The notes under the pieces: model-generated
Database searches by the model: none
What the model saw: the letters and a program-made list of their open reading frames with translations, nothing else
Told to the model about the DNA's origin: nothing
Program-made: the position numbers and the translations under genes
Assembly: GCA_019057775.1 (NCBI GenBank)
Contig: JAHLWT010000039.1
Span: 1-15,388, forward strand
From: Promethearchaeota archaeon
Lineage (GTDB): Archaea > Asgardarchaeota > Lokiarchaeia > Sigynarchaeales > SOKP01
DNA length: 15,388 bases
Direction of reading: 5' to 3'
Part shown: piece after piece, positions 6,860-14,040 of the stretch
How the letters are laid out: each line of letters opens with the position of its first letter
Numbering within the stretch: position 1 is the first letter of the stretch

Positions 6860-8791
6860 TTATTTCTCCTTTAGAGAATTTTGTACTGTTTGGGGAGCAG
6901 GTAAAATTATTGAAAAAGTGGTGCCTTTGCCCTCTTTACTTTCACATTTTAATTCACCGCTGTATTGTTGAACAATGCCATAACTAACACTTAATCCCAA
7001 ACCAGTTCCTTTTCCAACAGGTTTGGTAGTATAAAATGGATCAAATATTTTAGTTATATCCTCATGTTTAATTCCACATCCCGTATCCGTAATGGATATA
7101 TTAATATTTTCATCTGTTCCTTTTGTAGTAATTGTTATAGTGCCTGTCTCAGAGATGGCTTCAGCTGCGTTAAGTAAAAGATTTAAAAATACTTGCTGAA
7201 ATTGATTTTTATCAGCTAAAAAAGGTTGCAAACTTTCATCATAACTCTCTATAAATTTAATATTCCGGAACTCATTCTGCTTTTTTATCAATTCTATTAA
7301 TTGTTGTAAAATCTGATTAATATATAAACTTTCTTGGCCAGTGGGTGATTGACGAGCAAAATCTACCAGTTCCCTTACGATTTTACGAATCCTATTTGTT
7401 TCTTGTATTATGATATTTAAATCTTTTAGGTCTTCTTCATCATTGCTCTTTTTTTGTTTAAGTAAGTGAGTGAAATTAAGTACAGAAGTAATTGGATTAT
7501 TAATTTCATGTGCTATTCCTGCAGCCAAACGCCCTATTGAAGCAAGTTTCTCGCTTTGACCAATTTGCATCTGAGTTTCCTTTTGAAGATTCTTTTCAAA
7601 TCTTTCAATTGAATCAGCCATTTGATCAATCGTGCTACAGAGTAATCCCATTTCTCCTGAAGGTCTAATGTTACATCGTGCACTTAAATCTCCATGCATT
7701 AGTTTCTTACATATTAAAACAATTTTGTCAATAGGCTTCATCATCAGTTTTGTATAGAAGAATACTAGTAAAAAGCTGGATAATGCAGTAATACATAGCA
7801 TAAGTAAAATGAAAAAGATAAGGATTTTTTGTGGCCGTTTGAATGGAGCCTCAAGCAGACCAACATATAAAGCCCCAATAATGTTATTATCGATATCACG
7901 TATAGGTTCATAGGATGTTATATACCAGTCATTAACAACAAATGCTCGATCTGCCCATATTCTCCCGTTTTTAATAACCTGGTCATATACTTCAGCACTA
8001 AGACGACTACCTATTGCTCTTTCATTATTCTCTAATTTTACATTAGTTGATATTCGTAAATCATCAAAAAAAATGGTTGCTGTGCCTATATCCTCAGCCT
8101 CATACATTGGATCATTGAAAACATCCTTTTTTATATTATCGACAATTTCATTGTTTCTATTCAGTAAGTATCCGCCTAAAAGAATTCCTATTTTTTCATC
8201 CTTGTATAAAGAAACAAAAGGTACGGCAGCCGCAATAAACATACCTCTATTTTCGACTTTTTTCGATGACGGCCTTGCTTTTGGAGTATCTTTTATATCT
8301 ATTGATACCCTATTTAATATTTCTTGGCCTTCTCTTTCTAAAATTTCCGGTGATAGAATAATAGTTCCTCTAAATGGTTTCCATTCATGCATAACCTTCT
8401 TTATAACGTAAACATCGGAGATATTATCTCCTTTACTACCAGGATTATGTGCCCGATATATTACATCCCCATTTAGATCAACAAGTGTAAGGATATCTAT
8501 TCCACTGTTATCATATATATTTTGAAAAACCTTTCCCAAGTCTCCTTCAATTTCTTCTTCTAAAGGTGAATAAATCGTTCTGCGTATTGATATTGCCTGC
8601 AGGATCTGATCAATATGTTCAATATAATCATTATATATATTATGTGCTGAAAATAAATCGTGACGTACACGAGTTTGAACCTCTTTGATAAAGATATTAT
8701 TTACATAAATACTCACTACAATAGCTAAAGCCATGTATGATATTAAAATTATTACGATTAATCCTAATGTTATTTTATTTCGAATTGGCAT
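6860..8791 (-). CDS. Membrane sensor histidine kinase with Cache-type sensory region, HAMP, HisKA and HATPase
   Basis: This 643-residue inner-membrane kinase has one helix at about 8-30, a roughly 290-residue extracytoplasmic region and a second helix at about 322-347. The region at about 235-316, with RISTNV and ERAIGSRLSAEVY followed by RAFVVNDWYITSYEPIRD, looks like the single-Cache (sCache_3-type) ligand-binding module often found in kinases near anaerobic energy genes. A HAMP linker spans about 350-400. HisKA carries the phospho-acceptor H428 in GIAHEINNP. The ATPase domain has the N box around 537-546 (NLLLNAAEAI), DTGCGI at 569-574, FDPFYTTK at 583-590 and GTGLGLS at 595-601. All catalytic boxes are intact. 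It is the first gene of a two-gene operon with the sigma54 activator. The signal sensed is unknown. Confidence 0.93.
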   Translation of the reverse strand: MPIRNKITLGLIVIILISYMALAIVVSIYVNNIFIKEVQTRVRHDLFSAHNIYNDYIEHIDQILQAISIRRTIYSPLEEEIEGDLGKVFQNIYDNSGIDILTLVDLNGDVIYRAHNPGSKGDNISDVYVIKKVMHEWKPFRGTIILSPEILEREGQEILNRVSIDIKDTPKARPSSKKVENRGMFIAAAVPFVSLYKDEKIGILLGGYLLNRNNEIVDNIKKDVFNDPMYEAEDIGTATIFFDDLRISTNVKLENNERAIGSRLSAEVYDQVIKNGRIWADRAFVVNDWYITSYEPIRDIDNNIIGALYVGLLEAPFKRPQKILIFFILLMLCITALSSFLLVFFYTKLMMKPIDKIVLICKKLMHGDLSARCNIRPSGEMGLLCSTIDQMADSIERFEKNLQKETQMQIGQSEKLASIGRLAAGIAHEINNPITSVLNFTHLLKQKKSNDEEDLKDLNIIIQETNRIRKIVRELVDFARQSPTGQESLYINQILQQLIELIKKQNEFRNIKFIESYDESLQPFLADKNQFQQVFLNLLLNAAEAISETGTITITTKGTDENINISITDTGCGIKHEDITKIFDPFYTTKPVGKGTGLGLSVSYGIVQQYSGELKCESKEGKGTTFSIILPAPQTVQNSLKEK

Positions 8792-8884
8792 TATTTAATT
8801 ATTTAATTTTCAATCTTTTGTGTTTCGGTGGCAAATTTTTCCGCCATTAAAGCATAAATACACAAAAATTACACCAAATCAGTT

Positions 8885-8919
8885 AGTTATAAAATCAAAA
8901 CGCATAACGCGTTATAACT
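8885..8919. promoter_or_regulatory. Nested palindrome, candidate activator-binding site
   Basis: The perfect 12-bp palindrome ATAACGCGTTAT (8904-8915) overlaps a wider inverted pair, AGTTATAA (8885-8892) and TTATAACT (8912-8919). It lies about 185-215 bp upstream of the sigma54 promoter and about 100 bp before the kinase start codon, so a bound activator could affect either direction. That the neighbouring NtrC-family regulator binds here is inference. Confidence 0.45.
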
Positions 8920-8960
8920 ATACTAAAAATACGAAATAATTCGAATAAACCCGGAAGAAA

Positions 8961-8994
8961 GTGTATAATTATTATATACACTGTATGATCATAC
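8961..8994. promoter_or_regulatory. Two adjacent palindromes, candidate enhancer sites
   Basis: GTGTATA (8961-8967) and TATACAC (8975-8981) form an inverted repeat with a 7-bp spacer. It is followed immediately by the perfect 12-bp palindrome GTATGATCATAC (8983-8994). They sit about 105-140 bp upstream of the sigma54 -24 element, the usual distance for enhancer-binding activators that act by DNA looping. The intervening DNA is very AT-rich and holds a repeated TTTATATCT (9032-9040 and 9082-9090). Confidence 0.45.
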
Positions 8995-9100
8995 TTGACA
9001 ATAACCTTATAAATATCGCCATATTTATCTATTTATATCTTATAGTAAATTATTGTTAATAAACACTTTACACTCGTTTTCTTTATATCTATAAATAGAA

Positions 9101-9116
9101 TGGCACACAAATTGAT
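9101..9116 (+). promoter_or_regulatory. Sigma54 (-24/-12) promoter for the energy-metabolism operon
   Basis: TGGCACACAAATTGAT matches the consensus TGGCAC-N5-TTGCW with exact spacing. The -24 half is perfect, and the -12 half has TTGAT, with A in place of the conserved C. It lies 44 bp before the start of the first operon gene. An adjacent, divergent sigma54 activator gene and upstream palindromes support the call. The deviation at -12 suggests a weaker or strictly activator-dependent promoter. Confidence 0.65.
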
Positions 9117-9160
9117 TTTCTATCAATGTGATTTAATAAAAATATATAAAATTAAAATAA

Positions 9161-10759
9161 ATGAACTACCAACCATCAATATTAGTAATCGATGATGAAA
9201 AAAATATCTGTGAAAGCTGCAACAGGATATTTTCACTGGCCGGATACAAAGTAGACACTAATGTTAACGCAATGAATGGATTTCGTCAGGCATTAATGAA
9301 TAATTACGATGCCATAATACTGGACATTAAATTAGGTGAAACAGACGGTATGCAAATATTAAGTGGTATCCGGGAAAAAAAACCAAATGTTCCGGTAGTG
9401 ATCATAACAGGATATCCTTCGGAAGAAAGCAGGCGGGTGTCGACTACATTGGGAGTGACAGATTATATCACCAAACCTTTTGAACCGGCAGAAATATTGG
9501 AGCCCGTTCAAAGGGTCATATCCAGTGAAAGTGTATCTATTGAAAAGGATAAACATTTTATTGAGAAGGTAAATCGAGAAACCAATTACCACTTTTATCT
9601 TTCATCCTGGTTCCATCAGATGGGATTTGGTATAATCCGGGTTGGTGGATATTTACCGAACCTGTCGAATAGTTCCATCATATCCATTAAGCTTCCCGAA
9701 TTGGGTAGTAGAATTTACAGGGGATTACCTATTGCTGAGGTGGCCTTGAGCAATGGGACGAAACGTGTTATTCCATCATCAATCAGCGGTAAAATTGTTG
9801 GGATTAATAATACTCTGAGGGATTACCATTATAATCTCGAAAAAAACCTGCACAAGAAAAACTGGATAGCCATTGTAGAGCCGGAACATCTTGAACAAGA
9901 CCTCAAAGCCACTAAAACGAGAAGTGTATTAGTCTTTGCCGACAAAAGTAGCGACGAGAATGAATTCTTCAAAATGATTTTTCATAAAGGTTATATCACG
10001 AAAATTGCCTGTAATATCGACGAGGTTTTGAAGACTTTATCTACGGAGGCAATCCCGGTAGTTGTTGTGGATGCCAAGAATTTTAGTGATTCGGGTCCCG
10101 GATATGTCAAAAAAATAAACCATGAATTACCAGATGTCAAGATAATTGTATTCAACGAACCGAATGTGAATTTTGAAAAACTATATCGTGAAAACAGTAT
10201 TTTCTATTATGGTGTGAACCCGATCTCAAATAACGAATTAGTTGATCTTCTTCATTGCGCATTCATAGACGATAATAGAAAAGTAAGTTTGAAAAATCCG
10301 TGCGTATCCAGGTTGCCCAATACCATCAATAATATCTCCATCACCAACAGATACGGTAAAAAAATTACTCTTTTTGCATATGATGATGTTCTGAAGAACA
10401 ACGGCGGATTGGGATACCTGCTAACCAAAGAATTGCTCGATATGGCATTCCCGCTAGAAATAAAACACAGCAGATTTAGTAAATCTATCGATGAAGCGGC
10501 GAAAATCCAGGAGATTACAAAAGAGAAAGAAAAAAATGACCGGATCATTATTCTTCAAACCAAAGACATGGATAAAATTCCGGGAAGCATCCTAAAAGAG
10601 ATCCAGGAATACAAAAATAAATATACCTCCAGGAATTCATTGATAAACATATTCATACAACCTGCTTCCGGGAAAAACAAGGAAGTTGAATTTGATGATA
10701 ATATTACCGTAGCCCTCAAAGACATTATCATGACCGAGATAATTTCAGGGCAGTTATAA
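9161..10759 (+). CDS. Multidomain response regulator: receiver, GcvH-like lipoyl fold, degenerate receiver, unknown C-terminal domain
   Basis: This 532-residue soluble protein has no DNA-binding domain. Receiver domain 1 (about 6-120) is complete, with D11/D12, phospho-acceptor D55, T83 and K105. Residues about 145-242 resemble glycine-cleavage H protein (KLPELGSRI, then SISGKIVGINNTL and WIAIVEP), but the lysine that carries lipoate is not at its expected place. Counting back from the SG at 209-210, the site falls on N198 or G199, and the nearest lysine is K201. Residues about 253-368 look like a second receiver fold with D304 but without the acidic pair, threonine and lysine. Residues about 390-532 are unrecognised. 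It is the first gene of the operon, and its stop codon abuts the hdrC remnant. A regulatory or scaffold role in the Fe-S electron-transfer complex is inference. Confidence 0.75.
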   Translation: MNYQPSILVIDDEKNICESCNRIFSLAGYKVDTNVNAMNGFRQALMNNYDAIILDIKLGETDGMQILSGIREKKPNVPVVIITGYPSEESRRVSTTLGVTDYITKPFEPAEILEPVQRVISSESVSIEKDKHFIEKVNRETNYHFYLSSWFHQMGFGIIRVGGYLPNLSNSSIISIKLPELGSRIYRGLPIAEVALSNGTKRVIPSSISGKIVGINNTLRDYHYNLEKNLHKKNWIAIVEPEHLEQDLKATKTRSVLVFADKSSDENEFFKMIFHKGYITKIACNIDEVLKTLSTEAIPVVVVDAKNFSDSGPGYVKKINHELPDVKIIVFNEPNVNFEKLYRENSIFYYGVNPISNNELVDLLHCAFIDDNRKVSLKNPCVSRLPNTINNISITNRYGKKITLFAYDDVLKNNGGLGYLLTKELLDMAFPLEIKHSRFSKSIDEAAKIQEITKEKEKNDRIIILQTKDMDKIPGSILKEIQEYKNKYTSRNSLINIFIQPASGKNKEVEFDDNITVALKDIIMTEIISGQL

Positions 10760-10951
10760 ATGACAGAGATGAATAATAACAGCCGACTGAATGCCAAGCG
10801 GATACACGAAGATTCTGGATTTTTAAGGGAGATTGTATCTTCCAGCGAAGGAGCCAGAATCCTTTCCTGTATACAATGCGGAACATGCAGTGCATCCTGT
10901 CCTGTTTATGAGGTAATGGATTTTGCACTTGATAAAGCATATTATCAATGA
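10760..10951 (+). pseudogene. hdrC: Truncated, frameshifted hdrC-like gene (heterodisulfide reductase subunit C remnant)
   Basis: The open frame gives 63 residues. They contain one intact [4Fe-4S] motif, CIQCGTCSASCP (C37, C40, C43, C47), followed by VYEVMDF, which is the standard start of HdrC-like subunits. A normal HdrC has a second cluster motif and roughly 180 residues; here the frame stops after ALDKAYYQ. Shifting by one base near 10922 opens a frame reading LHLIKHIINEIF that continues to TGA at 11025-11027, 3 bp before the hdrA-like start. This suggests a frameshift plus a large deletion. The ATG follows directly on the stop codon of the preceding gene, so translation may still be coupled. 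A functional mini-ferredoxin cannot be excluded. Confidence 0.7.
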
Positions 10952-11016
10952 AATATTTATAAACAAGAAAAAAATCATATCACAAATGGAAATGAAATCA
11001 CAAACAATCCAAAAAC

Positions 11017-11022
11017 AGGAGG
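11017..11022 (+). promoter_or_regulatory. hdrA: Strong Shine-Dalgarno site before the hdrA remnant
   Basis: AGGAGG lies 8 bp before the ATG at 11031. It supports that start and stands out because neighbouring operon genes have only A/T-rich leaders. It shows that the translation signal of the lost gene survived. Confidence 0.6.
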
Positions 11023-11030
11023 CTTGAAAA

Positions 11031-11177
11031 ATGTCGGTTCGGATTGGTGTATATATTTGCCGTTGTGGTTCCAATATCGCCGGGAAAGTAGATGTAATTG
11101 CAGTATCGAATTTTGCTAAACAATTGCCAAACTTAATAATTAGCAGAACATATCAATATTTATTGGCGCACAATTAA
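11031..11177 (+). pseudogene. hdrA: N-terminal fragment of an hdrA-like gene (heterodisulfide reductase subunit A)
   Basis: The frame encodes 48 residues beginning MSVRIGVYICRCGSNIAG and continuing with a DV..V..FAKQLPN segment and ISRTYQYL. This is the characteristic N-terminus of HdrA-like flavoproteins (RIGVYVCHCGxNIAG, then YxYMCS). The match ends at about residue 44 and is followed by LAHN and a stop. HdrA proteins are normally more than 600 residues long, with FAD-binding and several [4Fe-4S] motifs, and none of these is present. The next gene starts 21 bp later, so the rest was deleted. No hdrB sequence is seen between the hdrC and hdrA remnants. Whether the fragment is translated is unknown. 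Confidence 0.75.
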
Positions 11178-11198
11178 TGTGAAATTGATAACAAAATA

Positions 11199-12200
11199 AT
11201 GAGAGGAAAATACCTCATTTCAAAACCCGATTGGGATCAATACCTATGTGAAATCATAACCGGTTACGATGTTTATGCACCTTTATTAACAGAAAAAAAC
11301 CAGGATTATCATTTTATACAAAAAGACAATGTTAGCCAAATTGTATATAACACACCCAAACCAACTACTCCCTTAAAAACATTTTTCCTTCCTGTACAAG
11401 AAAATGTAGTTATTAAAAAAGAACAAGCCAGATCAAGGATAATCATGGGGATTCCTTCCTGCGATCTTGCAGGGTTGGGAATTATTGATGAAATTTATCT
11501 TGCTGAGCCCTATTTCGACATCGTATACCAAAAGAACCGCGATAATACTCTTTTGATCGGTACAGATTGTTTTGAGCTTTTAGAGCATTGTCATTGTACA
11601 TCTTATGGTATTAATCCTTATCCGGAAGAATATCACGATATTTCTCTGGCTTTAATCGATGAAGAGGTGTATTTAACCGTTCAATCGGAGAAAGGTGAGA
11701 CATTCCTGAAAAAAACAGATCATAATCGCATTTTTCGGGAATTAAGTGATAAGGAATTTGAAAAGGTACTTGAAAAACGAGAAAAAATTAAGCCACAACT
11801 GGATGATAAAAACAAACACCTTCCGGAATATTCAAAAACGACAGAATTAGTAAAAAACGCAAAAAAGGATATTTGGGAAAAATACGCCAAAAACTGTGTC
11901 TCATGCGGGGCTTGTGCTACGATCTGTCCGACCTGTACATGTTTTTTATTGATCGACCGACCAGGTTTCGAAAAAGTCAAGCAATTGGATGCATGTCAAT
12001 ACCCTGCTTTCATGAGGATTGCTGCCGGCGAAGATCCCCTAGCACAAAGGCACATTCGTTTCAGGAACAGGTATTTGTGTAAATACTTATGGAAGCCTGA
12101 AAGATATGAATCGACTGCCTGCACTGGATGCGGAAGATGTATTGATGCTTGTATAGGAAACATTAATAAAAACGAATTATTCATCGAACTAACGACTTAA
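11199..12200 (+). CDS. 4Fe-4S dicluster protein, sulfhydrogenase beta / anaerobic sulfite reductase A-like
   Basis: This 333-residue soluble electron-transfer subunit resembles HydB of archaeal sulfhydrogenase and AsrA. The N-terminal two-thirds has the family features GIPSCDLAGLGIID at 84-97 and GTDCFE at 121-126. The C-terminal part has two [4Fe-4S] motifs: C233, C236, C239, C243 (CVSCGACATICP) and C308, C311, C314, C318 (CTGCGRCIDACIG). Both are intact. A gap of 16 bp separates it from the flavoprotein gene, its usual partner; together the two form an NAD(P)H-oxidising or -reducing module. It probably passes electrons between the flavoprotein and the ferredoxin or membrane subunits encoded downstream. 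The M1 start fits the family (GKYLISKPDWDQYL). No upstream Shine-Dalgarno site is visible. Confidence 0.87.
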   Translation: MRGKYLISKPDWDQYLCEIITGYDVYAPLLTEKNQDYHFIQKDNVSQIVYNTPKPTTPLKTFFLPVQENVVIKKEQARSRIIMGIPSCDLAGLGIIDEIYLAEPYFDIVYQKNRDNTLLIGTDCFELLEHCHCTSYGINPYPEEYHDISLALIDEEVYLTVQSEKGETFLKKTDHNRIFRELSDKEFEKVLEKREKIKPQLDDKNKHLPEYSKTTELVKNAKKDIWEKYAKNCVSCGACATICPTCTCFLLIDRPGFEKVKQLDACQYPAFMRIAAGEDPLAQRHIRFRNRYLCKYLWKPERYESTACTGCGRCIDACIGNINKNELFIELTT

Positions 12201-12216
12201 ATCGAAGACTTTTACA

Positions 12217-13041
12217 ATGCAGGTATCTCAAAATATATACAAACCGATACGGGCAAGATTGGATAAAATAATTGATGAATCATCCTTGATCAAAACATTT
12301 GTTTTGATCCCTGAAAAGGAATTCTCATTCAAAACAGGGGAATTCATCGAACTTACACTAAATGGCATAGGCGAGGCTCCATTCACTCCCTCTTCCTCTC
12401 CACTTGATAAGAGTAAGCTGGAAGTAACCATAATGAAAGCCGGTTATGTTACCGAAAAGATACATCAACTTAAAAAGGGAGAAATACTTGGCATAAGAGG
12501 ACCTTTTGGCCGGGGGTATCCGTTGGAAGAATTTTACGGTAAAGAAATAATTATCCTCGGTGGTGGCTGTGGATTCGCACCAATTCGATCGCTGCTGTAT
12601 AATCTTATGGCTGAAAAAGATAAAATTAAAGGAGTAACCTTATGTTATGGTTCAAAATCTCCGGAAGACTGCATTTATAAACCCTTTATCGAAGAATTGA
12701 GAAATACGGAAAAATTCCGGGTTCTGAGAACTGTCGACCGGGCTGATGAGACCTGGACCGAAACAGTGGGTGTGGTTACAGTCCTCCTTGATCAAATCGA
12801 TGTGGATTTAAAAAATTCTGTAGCGGTTGTATGTGGCCCGCCTGTTATGATGAAATTTGGAACAATACGACTTCTGGAAATGGGATTCAATGATAACGAT
12901 ATTTACCTTTCTTTAGAAAAAAATATGTCATGCGGTCTGGGGAAATGTGGTCATTGCATGATGGGAGATTATTTTGTTTGCAAAGACGGGCCGGTATTCA
13001 GATATGATGAAATAAAAGGATTACCGGATATCTGGTTATAA
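12217..13041 (+). CDS. FAD/NAD(P)-binding [2Fe-2S] oxidoreductase, sulfhydrogenase gamma / AsrB-like
   Basis: This 274-residue protein belongs to the ferredoxin-NADP reductase superfamily, in the subgroup containing HydG, AsrB and PyrK. It should exchange electrons between NAD(P)H and Fe-S partners through FAD. The flavin-binding barrel (about 10-100) has GEFIELTL and the APFTPSSSP stretch at 54-62, corresponding to the RxYS-type flavin motif. The nucleotide-binding half has GGGCGFAPIRSL at 115-126, YGSKSPED at 144-151 and CGPPVMM at 206-212. The C-terminal [2Fe-2S] motif uses C239, C244, C247 and C255. All key positions are present, and the length is normal. It lies directly after the dicluster subunit with the same orientation and short spacing. 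NADH versus NADPH preference cannot be told from this. Confidence 0.88.
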   Translation: MQVSQNIYKPIRARLDKIIDESSLIKTFVLIPEKEFSFKTGEFIELTLNGIGEAPFTPSSSPLDKSKLEVTIMKAGYVTEKIHQLKKGEILGIRGPFGRGYPLEEFYGKEIIILGGGCGFAPIRSLLYNLMAEKDKIKGVTLCYGSKSPEDCIYKPFIEELRNTEKFRVLRTVDRADETWTETVGVVTVLLDQIDVDLKNSVAVVCGPPVMMKFGTIRLLEMGFNDNDIYLSLEKNMSCGLGKCGHCMMGDYFVCKDGPVFRYDEIKGLPDIWL

Positions 13042-13066
13042 TCAAATAAGTAAAAATGTAAAAAAT

Positions 13067-13522
13067 ATGGACAAAGATCTGAACGCGCTGAAGAAGCTCA
13101 AATTTTATAGAGAATTTGACGAAATAATAAGAGAAAAGATTTTGGAGATTAGTGAGATACGGGAATATAAAGTAAACGAAATGATCTTCGACGAATATCA
13201 GGAGTTAAAAGAGTTGTTTATCCTGGTGGAAGGAACTGTTACACTGGGAATATATGTTCCCAAAAAGGGACAAATTAATTTGGACACTGTCCATCCCGGG
13301 CAATTGTTCTCATGGTCAGCTCTATTCCTGCCTAATATTTCCACCGCCTATGCAATAGCAACAGTCCCCGTCAAAGTGTTAGCAATAAAGGCTTCCAGAA
13401 TCCATGAATTAATCGGTGATAACGATACATTTGGTTATATATTCATGAAAATTATTAGTAAGACTTTGTCGCAAAGATTAAGTGACACACGATTTCAGCT
13501 GGTTAACCTTATAACCATTTAA
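13067..13522 (+). CDS. Stand-alone cyclic-nucleotide-binding-fold protein (Crp effector domain without HTH)
   Basis: This 151-residue protein matches the beta-roll of the Crp/Fnr effector domain: LFILVEGTVTLGI at 50-62, HPGQLFSWSAL at 76-86, AIATVPVKVLAI at 96-107 and a C-terminal helix at about 120-145. It ends before the place where a Crp protein would have its DNA-binding domain. The phosphate-binding cassette lacks the usual FGE glutamate (FSW at 81-83) and the RxA arginine (NISTAYA at 90-96), so ordinary cAMP binding is unlikely. It sits between the flavoprotein and ferredoxin genes of the operon with gaps of 25 and 35 bp. An allosteric or assembly role for the electron-transfer complex is inference. 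A cysteine-based redox role is unlikely, because the protein has no cysteine. Confidence 0.8.
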   Translation: MDKDLNALKKLKFYREFDEIIREKILEISEIREYKVNEMIFDEYQELKELFILVEGTVTLGIYVPKKGQINLDTVHPGQLFSWSALFLPNISTAYAIATVPVKVLAIKASRIHELIGDNDTFGYIFMKIISKTLSQRLSDTRFQLVNLITI

Positions 13523-13557
13523 GATATAATGATAAGCCTCTAATAATAAAATTTACA

Positions 13558-14028
13558 ATGGGCAAAAAGATACTGATCGACTTACTGAAATTGAGGGATT
13601 TTGATAAATGCCCTGTTGAAGGAGTTTATATTAACCCTGGCAATAATGATGAATTCAAAACCATCAGGGAACAGGCAACTTTCCTTTTTACATGCAGAAA
13701 GTGTGAAGAGGCTCCTTGTATCAGTATTTGCCCGGCAGAAGCACTTGAAAAAGAAAAAGATGGTATGGTTACACGATCCCTGAATCTTTGTGTTCGATGC
13801 AAGTCCTGTATAACTATTTGTCCTTTCGGCACATTAATGGATGATCTTTTTGAAAAAAGACCAAAAAACCAATTCTTCGACCTGAATGATGATGAAGAAC
13901 TGTTTCGATTTGTTGAAGCATCTCCCGGTGATACGGTAGTCTTTTATGATGGGGATGAAAACCCTGAAAATCATATATACAAACTAAATGAGAGGGTGCT
14001 TGTAAAAGATTTTATCTGGAACCCTTAA
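13558..14028 (+). CDS. Two-[4Fe-4S] ferredoxin subunit (HycB/CooF-like)
   Basis: This 156-residue electron-carrier protein has two [4Fe-4S] motifs, C46, C49, C54, C58 (CRKCEEAPCISIC) and C78, C81, C84, C88 (CVRCKSCITIC), each followed by proline. The CxxCxxxxC spacing of the first cluster, with EAPC, is typical of HycB/CooF-type subunits that hand electrons to membrane hydrogenases and complex-I-like modules. The C-terminal third (about 95-156) is acidic and contains no cysteine. It has no signal peptide, so it should act at the cytoplasmic face. It lies 12 bp before the NuoH-like gene, which supports its being the electron-input subunit of that membrane complex. The AT-rich leader lacks a Shine-Dalgarno site. 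Confidence 0.87.
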   Translation: MGKKILIDLLKLRDFDKCPVEGVYINPGNNDEFKTIREQATFLFTCRKCEEAPCISICPAEALEKEKDGMVTRSLNLCVRCKSCITICPFGTLMDDLFEKRPKNQFFDLNDDEELFRFVEASPGDTVVFYDGDENPENHIYKLNERVLVKDFIWNP

Positions 14029-14040
14029 AGCAACAAGGAT

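Noticed and set aside
8073..8411. A 112-codon plus-strand open frame inside the histidine kinase gene
   Set aside because: It is fully antisense to the conserved Cache region of an intact kinase, and its product is a low-complexity Ser/Phe/Ile-rich string with no recognisable domain.
8830..8846. A minus-strand sigma54-like sequence (TGGCGG, then TTTGCC) in front of the kinase gene
   Set aside because: The GG and GC elements are 13 bp apart rather than the strictly required 12, and the -24 half is imperfect, so I do not call it a promoter.
10252..11074. Several minus-strand open frames of 70-98 codons across the end of the response regulator and the hdr scar
   Set aside because: They overlap the well-supported plus-strand operon, show no domain features and overlap one another, as expected for shadow frames.
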